This document shows positions 13,601 through 25,485 of a stretch of 64,000 nucleotides of DNA, in pieces. The DNA is from Purpureocillium takamizusanense (Eukaryota > Ascomycota > Sordariomycetes > Hypocreales > Ophiocordycipitaceae). The notes under the pieces were generated by a model, which did not search any database, was not told where the DNA came from, and was given only the letters and a program-made list of their open reading frames with translations. The stretch lies in contig NC_063074.1 in the NCBI RefSeq assembly GCF_022605165.1, positions 833,501-897,500 on the forward strand, read 5' to 3'. Made by a program: the position numbers and the translations under genes. The stretch's first letter is position 1, and each line of letters begins with the position of its first letter.

Positions 13601-16191
13601 GTGCCAGAAGGCGCGTTGAGCTTCCCACCTCACGCTCCTCTCCGGAAGGCCCCACCATGCGTTGGTCCAGAGGTACCTAGCCCGTACTGTACTGGACCAT
13701 TGTATTATGCAGCGCCGGAGCAGTAGAGCGCATCGCCCAACAGACACCCTCAAGCAATTCCTCATGTCAGCCTGAAGGCGCCCAGATGCCAATCTGTGAT
13801 CTGTCTCAACTGACTCGGGCTCACAAGCGGGGTGGATGGGATCGTTTCTGGACGTTGTGCTGCGCGAATCTATCGGCCTCGAGGGTCGGGGCCCGACACT
13901 ATCGGGCTCACGCTCAAATTGGCATCCCTGGCAGACTGGCCTGGCCACTTCGACGACGTATCAAGCGCAACGGCAGAGAACAAGGCTTGGTGGCGTCCCT
14001 AACTACCTATGATCCGCGTCAGTAGTCTATACATGTCCCATCAGACTGCCGTGCCGTCGAGCATCTCGACCTGCCACAGATCCTGACAAGGCCAAGGATC
14101 CCAAGCAGGAGAGGAAGAGCTTTGTTGGATCGGCAACAGCCGTTGCTGCATGAATACTGCGCCCGCTCAGTCTTCAGGCTCCAGCCAGATTTACACGCCA
14201 CGCTCCATCAACAATGTGACCCGCGCCTGTGTCCGCCCGTCAAGGTAGACAGATATCAGGGCAAGCCGGCAGGGCAGCGGGTGATCCAGTCATGGCATCC
14301 AAGCTTCACGACTTTGGGCGTCTGTAGCCCTTGCCGCTGCTTCGCCTGTCTCGGCTCATCTTACACTGTCTCGCCTGGGTCCCGATGTGTCGGTTCGATT
14401 TGAGACACCATGTCGAATGACGCCCCGACTTGCTTCGCCCTTCGAGATGCATGTATTGAAAAACAACACACCAGCCCCGACGTCGACACCTTCAGTCAAT
14501 GGTCGGAACGGCATCACAAGCCAGAAGCTCGGCATTTGTATCGTCTGTCTGCTGTTGACACACTCCATGCTTTGTATGCCATTCGCAATCAGGTGCTGCT
14601 TTGCTCCCGGTATTGTACGCCACGCCCTCTGGCGACCCAGTTTCCCCTGCGAGCCGGCCACAACTGCGACAAGCCACTTATCCGGCTTCACTTGAACGGT
14701 GGGCGACCACTGTCCCAACATGGCTCGTCACTCGCCCGCGCGCGAGGCGGGCGGCATCAACGGGGCCAAGCCACAGCGACTGCGAGTCAGCAGAGCGGCC
14801 GTGGCGCCAACATTGCGCGTTGCAACAACTTGCGAGGTCCAAAATTGTGCCACCCGCGGAGCCCCGCCACTGACGGAGGAGGTCGGAGTGAATGAGAGAT
14901 GCACAACCAACAACGGGCGGCGAGGTGCACTCGCCACACGAGGGGTCTGTCATGCTGCGCCGCCCGCAGTGCGAGGAGCGAGACGATGCGCCTGCGCAAC
15001 GTCAACGCCAGACGCGCACAGGCTCAAGTAAGGTTCCCCATCCGAGACATTGCCGCGTGAGAATCGGCAAATAGCCGCAAAACGAGGCGGGCAGAAAGGA
15101 CGCTGGCGCGTTGTGCATCTTGGCCCCCTTGATGCGGCGACAAAGAGTGCAACCCCAGAAGATCCCCCGTACTTTGTAGTATTGTACTCCATATTCGGGG
15201 GAGCCACATGGCCTGGCCTGGCGCGTGAGTACCTGCGGAGTACGGGAGCCCTCGGCGCAGGCACTAGAGCAGCCCCCCAGCAGGTAAGTTATTTCCCAGA
15301 TTGTCGGAGGGCGCCTCCACCCATTTGCATCCCTATCGCCAAGTGGTGGCGTCGTTTTCGCCGCTTGTCGGCCTCGGCCTGCCATGCCTGCTTCACCAGC
15401 AGCCCCCCGGCGCTACTACTAACCAACTAGTCGCTGTGCGCCCACTCCCACAAGGACCAGGACCAAGAGACGCTGCCACAGAAGCCGCTCATCGAGGGTC
15501 ACCATCGCCCACCCCATGGCCGTCGGTCAGTAGTGCGCCGGCCCTGTCTGCCCCAGCGTTGGCATGCGCAAGCGTCCGCTGCTATCACGGCCCTCCCACT
15601 GGCTACTGGCCGTCTGACGCCAGGCGCCGCTCCTTTCTATTGCTGGGCTGTTACTGGATCGCAGGCCGTTGTCGCCTCAAGCTGCTTGTCAAGGCCTGCG
15701 CCTCCGCAATATCAGTCGTCCTGGACCCTCCGCTTCCGCCGCCCTCTCTCCATCCTCCTCTTTCCTGTATCCCACCCTCCGCCACCGTCTTTTGGAGCAC
15801 GCACCGACTGTCGTCTCCGGAACTCTACGCACGACGTTTCGACTGCTCGCTACCGTCGCAGTCTGTTTCCGCGTTGGCCGCTTGCCTCCCTCGACCAATT
15901 CGTGCCAACCGCCGCGCACCCATGCGCCCGCCCCTCCGCCCGCCACAGGCATTACGACACCGAGGTGACGACAACAGGTTGCAGCCACATGTTGTCTTAT
16001 TAGGCCTTCGGCGCGCCAGTGACCGCCGCAGCGCAGTCCGTTTCTCGACAAACTGCCCGTCGGGGCCTCTCGCTGCGGACCCGTTCCTCTACTGCGACTC
16101 GACGCCCTCGTCTCAATAGAAACGCCCCTCGCTCGTCGAAACCTCTGCGGAGGTCGGCGGGCGTGGACCGGCACCGCCGACCATTAACAAT
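10651..16191. other. 5.5-kb region without a recognisable gene
   Basis: No frame encodes a recognisable domain. It contains ACGC-rich repeats near 10842-10862 and a TACAG-rich near-repeat at 11913-11940. The last 900 bases before 16192 are strongly pyrimidine-rich, as expected for a promoter and leader of the next gene. The base composition is not AT-shifted, so I see no sign of RIP-degraded transposons. An untranslated RNA cannot be excluded. Confidence 0.5.
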
Positions 16192-17789
16192 ATGTCCATC
16201 TATTCAGATGCACCGGAGCTGTGGCCCTTCCGGCGCGACAAGCCAACGCTGCTTGTCTGCTGGTGGGCAACATCGTTCTGCGCTCTGATGATCCTGCTTC
16301 GGATAGCCGGTCGCTTTATTCGTACGGAGAGGCTGTTCCTCGAGGATAGAATCGCCGCTCTTGCGCTGATTCCGCTGATCATGCGCATGGCCTGCGTTCA
16401 TTTCATTCTCATTTTCGGAACCAACAACGCCGACTTTACCAACGTGGATCTCACCGACACCCAAATACATCAGAAGTCCGTCGCCAGTGGTTTGGTCTTG
16501 GCCAGCCGCTTCTTCTATGCTGCGACGTACGTGAATCGCATACACCCCTTGTTGGCTATATGCAATCGTCAGCCGGGGCGATACGGGCTGGCCCTCTTGT
16601 GGAACGACAATGACTGACAGACTACAGGTTATGGATCCTCAAGCTAGCCATCTTGGAGTTTCTGAGGAGGCTCACCGGCTTAACGTGGGAGCGGTCACAC
16701 CAGACGACGCTTATTGCCATCCGCTGGATCTTGCTTGTCACCTTTATCGTCGTGATCATAAGCGACTTGGCCGAATGTCAGCCGTTTCGACTTTACTGGC
16801 AAGTGGTACCTGATCCAGGTGGCCATTGTCGACAGGGCTACGCTCAACTCATCACCATGGCCTCGTGCAACATATTCACCGATCTCCTCCTTGTCTTCTT
16901 TCCGATACCGATTATTCTACGAAGCCAAATGTCCATCAAAAGGAAGATTCAACTGGTGTTGCTCTTCTCCCTGAGTCTCCCAGTCGTCGGCGTCACGATC
17001 TACCGCATTCCCCGCACGCTCGAGGAACAGGGCCGGCAACAGTTTCGGTCCCTGATGGCCTCGGTGGAATTAATCTTTGCCACCGCGGCTGCAAATGCTC
17101 TAGTACTCGGCTCGTTTGTGCGAGACCGTGGTGTGAAGAAACAAAAGTTCCGGCGCAACTCGGCCGCTGACTCGTTCGATCGATCCAGCGGGCCTCGACG
17201 ACCAACGTTTCACCGACAATGGGGCAGTGATGAGGACCTCGTCAGGGACGTTGGGCTAAGCATCGATCCTGAGCTTCGGCAGCGCCCAATGCATACCGAA
17301 GGCCAGTACTTTGCCCCAGCTCCGATGGTTCCGCAGGCCGAGAGGAATCACTCGAAGCAACGGGGCCACGCCATGCACAGCGATGAGTCACTGCTGCAGC
17401 ACGAACCCCTTGCCAAGAGCAATTCAACGCCTGGGAGAAGCGGGCTCTCGTTTTTGGACGTGGGTGGGCTCCTGGACAGCTCGGTGGGCAGCAGCAGTGG
17501 CAGCTATCGGAGAGGGAGTTATACATCGTCTACCCCCGACCCGAGCTCGCCGCGCGTTGCCCCTCCTGCTACGGTGCCTGCGGGGACCTCAGGAGTGCGC
17601 AGGGGTTCCACAGCCTTGCTGCAGGACCTGGGAGGACTCTTGAGCCCGCTCAATACTCGATCATCGAAGATGAGAGCTAGGAATGAGACGGAGCTGCAAC
17701 CGATTCCTCAGAGCCGTTCAACGAACACGACAAGTAGCCACAAAAGCGAGGGTATGGAATTGATGGACCCTGGCGGCCTCCTCAAGTAA
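16192..17789 (+). CDS. Rhodopsin-fold fungal integral membrane protein (PTH11/SAT4-like class)
   Basis: Two exons, 16192-16526 and 16628-17789, separated by a 101-bp intron (donor GTACGT, acceptor CTACAG), giving 498 residues. The first 300 residues contain about seven hydrophobic segments with an interhelical layout typical of the fungal rhodopsin-domain family: TLLVCWWATSFCALMILLRI, then RFFYAATLWILKLAILEFLRRLT, the ECQPFRLYWQVVPDPGGHC loop with two cysteines, and a FTDLLLVFFPIPIIL helix. The cytosolic tail (about 190 residues) is Ser/Pro-rich and disordered, and carries three copies of a DxGGLL motif, the last at the extreme C-terminus. Members of this class include the appressorium receptor PTH11, but most have no known ligand and this protein has no visible CFEM domain. 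Function is not assigned. Confidence 0.85.
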
Positions 17790-18702
17790 AGTCTGTTCTC
17801 ACAATCCGCTTCCCCAAGGACGACTTGCGGCTCTTTCAAAAACTCTGGGCATCATATGGATATGCTCACACCCTTGGATCGGGACGACATTATGCCAAAG
17901 GGCTCGCGACCTTCGCAATGCCCCTTACCTTCCTGAATTTTCAGATGCCGGATTATCAGCTGGGCGTTCACACGGACTTGGTTTCGGATATCAAAGCGGC
18001 TCTCTTTTACTTCTACTCAGTTGCCCAGGCAGTGATTGGGATGCTCGAGCCGAGATGTATGTGGCCATGCGCGATCATGGAACCACACACCCACGGGGAT
18101 GCGGGCTGTCGGGAGGGTTATGAAGGCTTTCTCTCCCGGGCGAGCTATTATTGGGTTGGCTTCGGATTTTCTTTACATCTACTATATACCCCGGCGAAAT
18201 GCCTTGACGACGTGGTGGCGGGCTCAGGCGGGCTGTTTGTTTGGTGCTTGCCTGCAAACATGTAAAGAGGCTCGGTGTGATGATGATGAGGTGGATCTGT
18301 AGATGGATGCTCAGTAGAATAATGAAGATGATAGATCTTCATCTATACACCGCCACAATTGGCGATTTGTTCTTTACTCTAAACGATTGGTTCCATGTGA
18401 CTTGAGTAGTGTGCACGGGTCAACTATATATGTTCTTATTCTCCCCCTGTCGTAACAATGATACAAGGCGGGGCCACAAAGTGCGAATAATACCCGGAAC
18501 GCCAGCTCCTTATCCTCAAATGCATATCAAGACGCCACCCTCGCCCATCTGCCTCACTGGTTCCCAAGTCGCCTTGCCCGCGACCGCGGGGGTTTCCCAG
18601 TCAAACGAACGAGCAGTTGTTGCTGCAGAATCTCGGTGCAGCGCTGCAATGCAGTCGGCCGTGTCACCTAGTAGGGCCTCCATCTCCCGGTGCTGGTGCT
18701 CG
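17790..18702. other. Tail-to-tail region between the membrane protein and RPB5
   Basis: Both flanking genes point inwards, so this is mostly 3' untranslated sequence. A 146-codon open stretch at 17825-18265 has no similarity I recognise and starts without a convincing start context. It is AT-richer than the flanking coding DNA. Confidence 0.5.
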
Positions 18703-19655
18703 CTACACGCAGAGCCTGTAGCTGGCATAGCGGCCAGCTGTCTCGCTGACGCGGATGATCTTGACGACCTGCCCGCGCTTGAGGCCGAGATACCTCGCGA
18801 CGGGGTCCTTCTGCAGCAGGCGGGGCAGCTGCGTCTCCTTGAGGCGGTAGCGCTTGAGCAGGGCGGCCTTTTCCTCGCGCGAGAGGAGGACGTGGCGGGG
18901 CACGAGCTCATGGTGGGTGATGTTGACGAGCAGGTCGTCCTCGAGGAAGCACTCAATCTTTGCGAGGTTCTCGACGCTGGCGAGAGACTTGCGGGCGGCG
19001 GGGGAGAGGGGCACGTGGGTGACCATGATGCCCGTCTTGTAGTTGTTGGTGATGGTGTGCTTGGCGAACTGGCGGATCTGGGCGACGCCGAACTGCTTGT
19101 CGGTGAGGAACTCGACCCAGACGGGGCCGCAGTCGGGCACAGGGTCCGGGTTGGCGGCCGTGGGCGCGGGCGTGTTCTTGCGGAGCATCGAGTCGCTGGG
19201 GCGGGCGGAGAACTGAAGCTTGCCACGGCTGCCGTCATGTCAGTCAGTCACTTCTGGCACGCGACGCGCCGAGCTTGATCGAGCAGATAGATGGGGTGGG
19301 CATACTTGATGGAACCGTCCGGGTTGCAGTACTCGTCGCGAAACCGGTCTAGGGAGATGTTGACTTCCTCCTCTGCGAGCTCGTACTCCTGTTGACGAGG
19401 TCAGATCAGGTACTGGTTTCTTTTATCCTAGACTGAGCAGCCGTCTTGGCCCTCGTCGCGCACGCGAGACCGGCACGACAACAACAATAATGACGTCGAG
19501 GGCCAGGTCTCGCGCGCCGAGGCGATCCCCCAAGGGTGACCGTAGTGAGATATCCAACATACCCTATCGGCGACCATCTCGTGCACCGTCCTCCAGGCGC
19601 GCCACAGCCTGACCACCTCCTTCGACTTGGCGTCGTTGGGCAACGAGTCGTCCAT
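18703..19655 (-). CDS. RPB5: RNA polymerase I, II and III common subunit RPB5 (RPABC1)
   Basis: Three exons on the minus strand, 19655-19563, 19388-19306 and 19228-18703, giving 233 residues. The first intron has donor GTATGT and acceptor CAACAG; the second has donor GTATGC and acceptor GGCAG, restoring INRGKLQFSARP. The N-terminal jaw domain begins with a short acidic stretch and the SKEVVRLWRAWRTVHEMVADR helix. The conserved C-terminal assembly domain contains HELVPRHVLLSREEKAALL, a DPVARYLGLKRGQVVKIIR segment and the signature end SETAGRYASYRLCV. RPB5 forms part of the lower jaw of all three nuclear RNA polymerases. It is slightly longer than yeast Rpb5 (215 residues) because of a Pro/Ala-rich insert after SMLRKN. 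It is divergently arranged with BFR1, with about 1.1 kb between start codons. Confidence 0.95.
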
Positions 19656-20792
19656 GGCTGGGCGCTGGCGCTGGCGCTGACGCTGGCGCTGCGGTTGGTC
19701 GGTTGGTCGGTAGGAAGGAAGAGAGGAAGTATGTGCGTATGTGCGTGTGTATTCGTGTGCGCGCGCGCCGAGGTTCGCGGGTTCGGTGCCGGTGTGGTTG
19801 ATGCAGCTGGGCGGGATGAAAAGGGAAGGACGACGTCGAAATTTGTTTGCCGTTTCGCGGTTGCGGTCGATCAGCCTCCGTCCCAGCGCGGCAGGGGGAC
19901 CCACCGTCTTTTTTTTCCGCAGCGCCCCGGAGAGTCCCAGCCAGAGGGGTCATGTGACTCGGCGGCCGGGAGAGGGAGCAAAGGCGGCGAGGCGGCTCCA
20001 CCGGCCGAAAGTCGGCGCTGGAGGAAGGCAAGAGCCGCCGGCCCAATTGGCTTCCTCAAATATTTCCCCAGTGGCCCTCTGGACCTTTGTGAGGTCCTAG
20101 TACTACTAGTAACCTTAGGTTTCTACCTACCCACTTAAGGTAGGCAAGCTTTCAGGTACCTGCCGCGCTCACCATCCATTGTGAACGTTGGAGTACTGGC
20201 AAGCGCCAGGTACATGTTGTATGTCCGCGGGGCGACCAACCGCCATGCCTCAACCTGCTGAGCCAGCTGTTTGAAGAGCGTGAACCGCAAGAAGGTGTCC
20301 TTGGCCCTGGCTGGGTTGAAGGTGGGCGCCGGGTCCAGACGGGCCAGGCCTTGCAGGGCCCTGGGCTGGGCCAGTCCAATGGGCAGTTCAAAGGCCCCCC
20401 TTCTACCTAGTTACCCCCCCCTCCCAAGGGGAGCCAGGGTCCAGTCCAGTGCTGGCAGGTTCCATGGGTTGCATCAATTGAGTTGCCGTGCTGCCAACGG
20501 GGCCGACTGTCCTGCGCCGTCTAGGCCAGGCCAGGCCCGTCCCCGCAACGTGGTGGAAACGATTTTATTTGGCGTCGCATTTTTTGACACCGCACAACCT
20601 CGCTTTCCCTCCCGCTCCGCTTCTTCCTTCACCCACACATACCAATCCCCCCCCACGGCACTCGTCTGCTCGACTCCCAAACGGCCCGCAATCCATCTTG
20701 CGAGGAGACCAATTCTCTCGCCCGCCCCGACGGCTCCCGCTCCGGCTTCTCGCACATCTGGTCCCCCTCTGTCCTCGACTCGCGCATTCACA
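19656..20792. other. Divergent promoter region of RPB5 and BFR1
   Basis: No gene seen. The RPB5 side carries a 6-bp tandem repeat (GCTGGC-like) at 19662-19691 and a duplicated GGTTGGTC unit at 19694-19710. The centre (20095-20160) carries a patch of CCTTAGG/TACCTACC-type sequence that recurs elsewhere in the window. The BFR1 side is pyrimidine-rich up to the start codon. Confidence 0.6.
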
Positions 20793-22408
20793 ATGGCCGA
20801 GACCGCTGCCGCCCCCCAGGCCCCTGCGGCCGAGTCGACTCAGTCCACCCGCCCGACTCGCCCCGACGAGAATGCCTTCAAGGAGGCTCTTGTCAAGGCT
20901 GAGAAGGCGCACAAGGCGTCCATGGACAAGCTGGTATGTCCAATTCTGAATTCGCAGCAGCTCGCACGTGCCTACCGAGACCATCCTCGGGTCTGCGCCT
21001 GGTATCAGTCTCTCTACTGACACGGGAACGTGCCGCAGAACGCCGTCAAGGCCAAGATCGAGATCGCCATGCCGAACAAGAACAAGGACCAGCCCAGCCC
21101 GACCCAGAAGCGCCGCCAGGAGCTCATCGCCCAGGCCAACGAGATTCGCCAGAAGCAGGCTGGCGGCAAGAGCGCCCGCACCTCCAAGCTCGACCAGATC
21201 AAGCGCCTGGACGAGCAGGTCCGCAGCCGCATTGCGGAGCAGAAGAACGCCAAGGCCAAGGTCCCCTACAAGAGCGCCGAGGACATTGACCGCCAGATCG
21301 CCACCCTCGATGCCCAGGTCAACTCCGGCACCATGAAGCTCGTCGACGAGAAGAAGGCCCTGTCTGACATCTCCAGCCTCCGAAAGATGCGCAAGAACTT
21401 TGGCCAGTTTGACGACTCCCAGAAGCAGATTGACGAACTGCGCAACAAGATCAAGGAGATCAAGGACGGCATGGACGACCCGGAGCAGAAGGCCATGTCC
21501 GAGCAGTACTCCAAGATCCAGGCCGAGTTGGACGCCATCAAGGCCGAGCAGGACGAGGCCTACAAGGGCATCAACAGCCTTCGCGACGAGCGCTCCAAGC
21601 TGCAAGCCGAGCAGCAGGAGAAGTACACCGCCATCAAGAAGCTCAAGGACGATTACTACGGCCAGAAGAAGGCCTACGCGGCCCACGAGCGCGCGGCTCG
21701 CGAGAAGCAGCGCGAGCGCCGCGAGGCCGAGCACAAGCAGTACTTGCTCGAGAAGAAGAAGGCCAATGCCGAGCGCGTCCTTGCCGAGGCCAGCGACCCG
21801 GCCTACCTCGAGGAGATTCGCCGCGCCAACTCGCTCCTACAGTTCCTTGACCCCACTCACAAGACGGAGAAGGGCCCTCTCATGGCCGCCAGCGGCCTGA
21901 GCGCCCAGGCTCAGCGAACTGTTGATGAGGCAGGCCTCAAGGGCACCAAGCTCCTCCGCAAGGAGGACCGTGAGGACGAGTACTTGCCTGCCGTTAAGAA
22001 GGGCAAGAAGGGCAAGAAGGGTGGTGCCAGCGCCGCCGCGGCCAAGACCTTCAACTGCCCTCCCTCCGTCGTTGAGGACTGCGCCTTCATTGGCGTGGAG
22101 CCTCCCATGAGCAGCGAGGATGTCTCGGGAGTTATTGAGAAGGTCAAGGCCAAGCTCGACCACTGGAAGAACGACCAGGAAACCCAGACTAAGCGCGTAA
22201 GTAAAGCCTCAACCGTGGGACTTGGTTCATTCTTTGCGCGATCTTGATTGCCACTAATACTCTTGTGCAGAACATTGAGAAGGCCAAGAAGGAGCTTGAA
22301 CGCCTCGAGAAGGACGAGGTCAACGGCGTCAACGGCGGTGACAAGGTCGAGGAGGTCACTGCCGCCGTCAAGGATGCCTCCATCGAGGATAAGAAGGAGG
22401 AGGCGTAA
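20793..22408 (+). CDS. BFR1: BFR1-like polysome- and mRNP-associated coiled-coil protein
   Basis: Three exons: 20793-20933, 21039-22196 and 22271-22408, giving 478 residues. Introns are canonical: donor GTATGT with branch TACTGAC and acceptor CCGCAG, then donor GTAAGT with branch CACTAATAC and acceptor GTGCAG. The protein is a nearly continuous highly charged coiled coil from about residue 30 to 320 (KSAEDIDRQIATLDAQVNSG, FGQFDDSQKQIDELRNKIKE), then a DEYLPAVKKGKKGKKGG basic stretch and a short acidic C-terminus. This layout matches Bfr1/nuclear segregation proteins, which in yeast bind mRNAs and associate with Scp160 on ER-bound polysomes and also affect ploidy and secretion. The codons are strongly biased towards C-ending forms (AAG, GAG, CTC), suggesting high expression. 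Confidence 0.93.
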
Positions 22409-23424
22409 ATGCTCCTCTACCGCTTCACTGAAAACGACAGGCCCCCCTTTTTATCGGCCGGCGCGCCGCGACCTCGTTCCCGGCAGCCACACCGAATCCC
22501 CGCTCCCCCCTTCCCCTGTCTCTCGCACGCCGGTCCAGAGGGGGCCTGTCTAGAAGACACCATCTCGTTTTATTTATTTGCCACTCAACCCACAGGAAGG
22601 AGAGGAACCAAGAGGGGGGAAGAAGGAAAGGGGAGGGGATGCGATTTTTTCCCGCAGAAGATATGGTGCCATCTCAGGTCCGGAGTGGAGGGAGCCAGCC
22701 CGGCGGAGCAAAAAAGAAGAGCGCAGAACAGAGCCGGAGTCTTGATACGGTTACATCTCGTTCGCAATGTGAGCATTGTCCTTCCATAGGTGCCATGATT
22801 TGTTCTGCGTGGTGGGGGCACAGGTAACATAAAATTCTTTCACATGTAATTGTATTGCTCAAAAGGCGGACGCGACTGTTCCAGCGTTCCCTGTTGCCTC
22901 GCGACATGGGAACTGTCATCAAGCGCAGCAGGAGCCGTGACCTGAAGCTCCCGCCGCTCCCACGCGCTGGGGTTGCACGCGCACGGCCGCCTCATTGCTG
23001 CGTATGCGGCTGATACTGATATATGACATCGTGTAAGTATTGCCATGAAACGTCAGCTCGCCTGATGGTATTCGCCAGGTACACCTGTCCATGCTGGACT
23101 CGCGACCATCACTTCAACCGTCAGGGTTTTCATGAGGAAAAGTACGCTGCAAAGGTTTGAAGAGGTACCATTCAACTCATCTCAGGTTGACGGCCACATG
23201 CCTTGCCCGTGTGACTTCCTGAAGTCCAGTCGCTACGAGGTTCTAGGCTAAATTCCAACCAAACCCCCCTTCACCCAATCCCGGCGGCTAGTATGACGCC
23301 CAGTGGCAGGACTCCAGTTTTCCATGCAAATACAAAGAAACAACAACGCCACGCTGACATGCTTCGTCCGAGAGGCTCATATCTTCATGCAATTCGTAAC
23401 GGCGGCCGACGGCGTTGTCAGTGT
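22409..23424. other. Tail-to-tail region after BFR1
   Basis: 3' untranslated sequence of two converging genes. It contains purine-rich stretches (about 22590-22660 and 22690-22740) but no gene that I can support. Confidence 0.55.
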
Positions 23425-24206
23425 TTAGGGGTACGGAGCGTAGAATGGTGCGGGAGGGTGCGATACCCTGGATGTCATCGGTCTCCTATCCCGTCGAGTC
23501 GTGTTCCGCCTGTCTACCGTCATGTCCCTATCACCAAAGGCGGGCGGTAGCGGGCCCCTCGCAGCCGGGAAGGGCCCACTTCCACCAGCACGACTGCTGC
23601 TGGAGCTCTCGTCTTCGGTGCCAGCTCTCCTTATGGCTTTGCGACTGCCACCGTTCAGTGCACTCAGAGGAGGATCCTTTACAGCTGGCTCGTCGTCGGC
23701 GGGGAGCGTGAGCTCCACTAGACCAAAGTAGTACTCAAGAACTTCGGGGTAACGCTGAACCGACGCCTGCCAGTCCTCATCGATGCCGCGCTTGAGTAAA
23801 GCTTGGGCGTCGGCGATTTGATTGGGATGGGGTGGAGCGTTGTAGTGGTAGAACGCATGGGCCGATATTTGGTCGAGGTGTGCCGAATGCGCATTCTTTC
23901 GGCGCTCAGCGAGAAGTCGAAAGTACTCGAGTACGTAGTCTTGGGCATGGGCGCGCACCCAGGATCTATATGCACGACGGCTCGTTAGAGATTCCTCATC
24001 ACCGGCGTAGATGCCATCCCTGGGAAACAAACAGGGATAATAGCGATACAGTAAGGTTGGACAACGGGGCATGCAAACCTGATATCGGAGTAGATGGAGC
24101 GCATCATGCGGTCCTCGGCCTGGCGGACAGCCATTTCGAGCCCCTTGGCTTCACAGTCACATGCTAGCGTAGCCGGGGCGTTGCATATGGCGCAGTTGGG
24201 ATCCAT
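23425..24206 (-). CDS. Conserved fungal protein of unknown function with an N-terminal Cys motif
   Basis: Two exons on the minus strand, 24206-24079 and 23965-23425, giving 222 residues. The intron (113 bp) has donor GTTTGC, branch CTAAC and acceptor CATATAG; joining it gives SDIRSWVRAHAQDYVLEYFR without a break. The N-terminus has four cysteines spaced C5-x2-C8-x7-C16-x-C18, which could bind a metal. The middle is helical (ERRKNAHSAHLDQISAHAFY, then DEDWQASVQRYPEVLEYYFGL). The C-terminal third is rich in Ser, Gly, Arg and Pro and probably disordered. From memory, I believe this sequence type is widespread as a hypothetical protein in Sordariomycetes, but I know of no function and assign none. 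Confidence 0.8.
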
Positions 24207-24653
24207 CTTGATGACGGTTTTGCGTTGCGGTTTCTCCTTGGCTTCTCTAGTGTACATGGTGTGAGCGTGATGGTCGACGCCGTCGACGGTGCATGGAACG
24301 GTGTGACGAAAGGACAGGGCCGGAATGCTGCTGGGCGGAGCCGAGGGAAAGGCAACAAGAACAAGACGCCCGATATAATCGTACAACAGACGGAAACTAA
24401 GGCATGGGGACAGGTAAAGGAAGTCAAGGCGACTGGAGGCCCTCCCTCTTTCGTACGCGGGCGAGAGACCTCATTGACGGCCACCGAAACAGGTGTTGAA
24501 GGGGCGACGGTGGATGAGGGCGAGGTTGTACAATGTTGCGTTGGAGATGGCAAGAAGGGAAAAGGCTTGGAGAAGAGCGACTGACCTGATCTACAACAGT
24601 GCGATGGTGGCCTACGGCAACTGGCGGTAAACGGTGCACAGGCAACGGAGCCA

Positions 24654-24677
24654 GGCGGCGGCGGCGGCGGCGGCGGC
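24654..24677. repeat. (GGC)8 microsatellite
   Basis: Eight perfect GGC units upstream of the unknown gene that starts at 24206. In one minus-strand frame they read as a poly-alanine run. Confidence 0.9.
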
Positions 24678-25445
24678 AGTGACAACAGCAGCACACTCTA
24701 GTCCGGCGGGCGCGGTGCGGTGCGTATGTAGAAGGGTCGTTATTAGAGTGGCTTCGCGCATGAGCAGCACAGGCAGGTAAGTAAGGTGTCGTGCCGGAAC
24801 CGGTAGCAAGCAGGGTTGGCGCAGGACTGGTAGCAGCTCTCGTGGCCTCAGTGGTGGGAAGGCAGCACAGCACAGCAACAACTCGGGGAGAGAAGAAACG
24901 GGGGGGTTTCCTGAGCTGCCAAGCTCCTTTGGCGGATCGATGCGCGGACGAGCGCCGGATGGGGTCGAATGAGGTGGTGAGAAGGGTGGTAGTGGCACGC
25001 GGACACGCACACGGAGAGTGTCGTGGCTCGAGTGCGCGAGCGTGGGAGTATGCAAGATGGCCCAATCGAAGGGCAGGTCCGGCGCCAATGGGGCAGCGAT
25101 GACGAGCAATCGAACCGGACGAGAGGCTGGGTGTCGCGGAGGGAGAAGGGCCAGACCGAACTGGCACCCGTGGCCGACGGGCAACGAGCGGCGGCGGCGG
25201 CGGTAGAGTTGGTGGAGGTGGTGAGGTAGACGTTGCAAGTCTGCAGTGGCGACGATGGTGGTGCCGGTGCTGCTGCTCGCACTGGTCTGCGCTGCAGTGG
25301 TAGCGGTGGTGGGTGGAAGAATGGTGGCCTCCGTCCGTGTAAGGCGAGAAACGACTCTGGCAGCAAGAATAATCAGCCCATGCGCCGGCTCGAGGGGAAC
25401 GCAAGAGGGCGAGGGCCGCCGACGTGAGAGGCAGAGGACGGCGAG

Positions 25446-25485
25446 CGGTGCGGTGCGGTGCGGTGCGGTGCGGTGCGATGCGGTG
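25446..25485. repeat. CGGTG pentanucleotide tandem repeat
   Basis: Six perfect CGGTG units followed by one CGATG variant and one more CGGTG. A unit length of 5 shifts frame at each copy, so it argues against coding use of the long open frames that cross it. Confidence 0.9.

Noticed and set aside
14380..14400. GGTTCGATT resembling a tRNA T-loop
   Set aside because: No acceptor stem, D-loop or anticodon arm can be formed around it; other GTTCGA-like words in the window also fail.
15301..16119. 272-codon open frame upstream of the rhodopsin-fold gene
   Set aside because: Non-ATG start, Pro/Ser/Arg-rich with no conserved stretch; best explained as promoter and leader of the 16192 gene.
17825..18265. 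146-codon open frame after the membrane protein
   Set aside because: Lies in a tail-to-tail 3' region, lacks a good start and has no recognisable similarity or domain.
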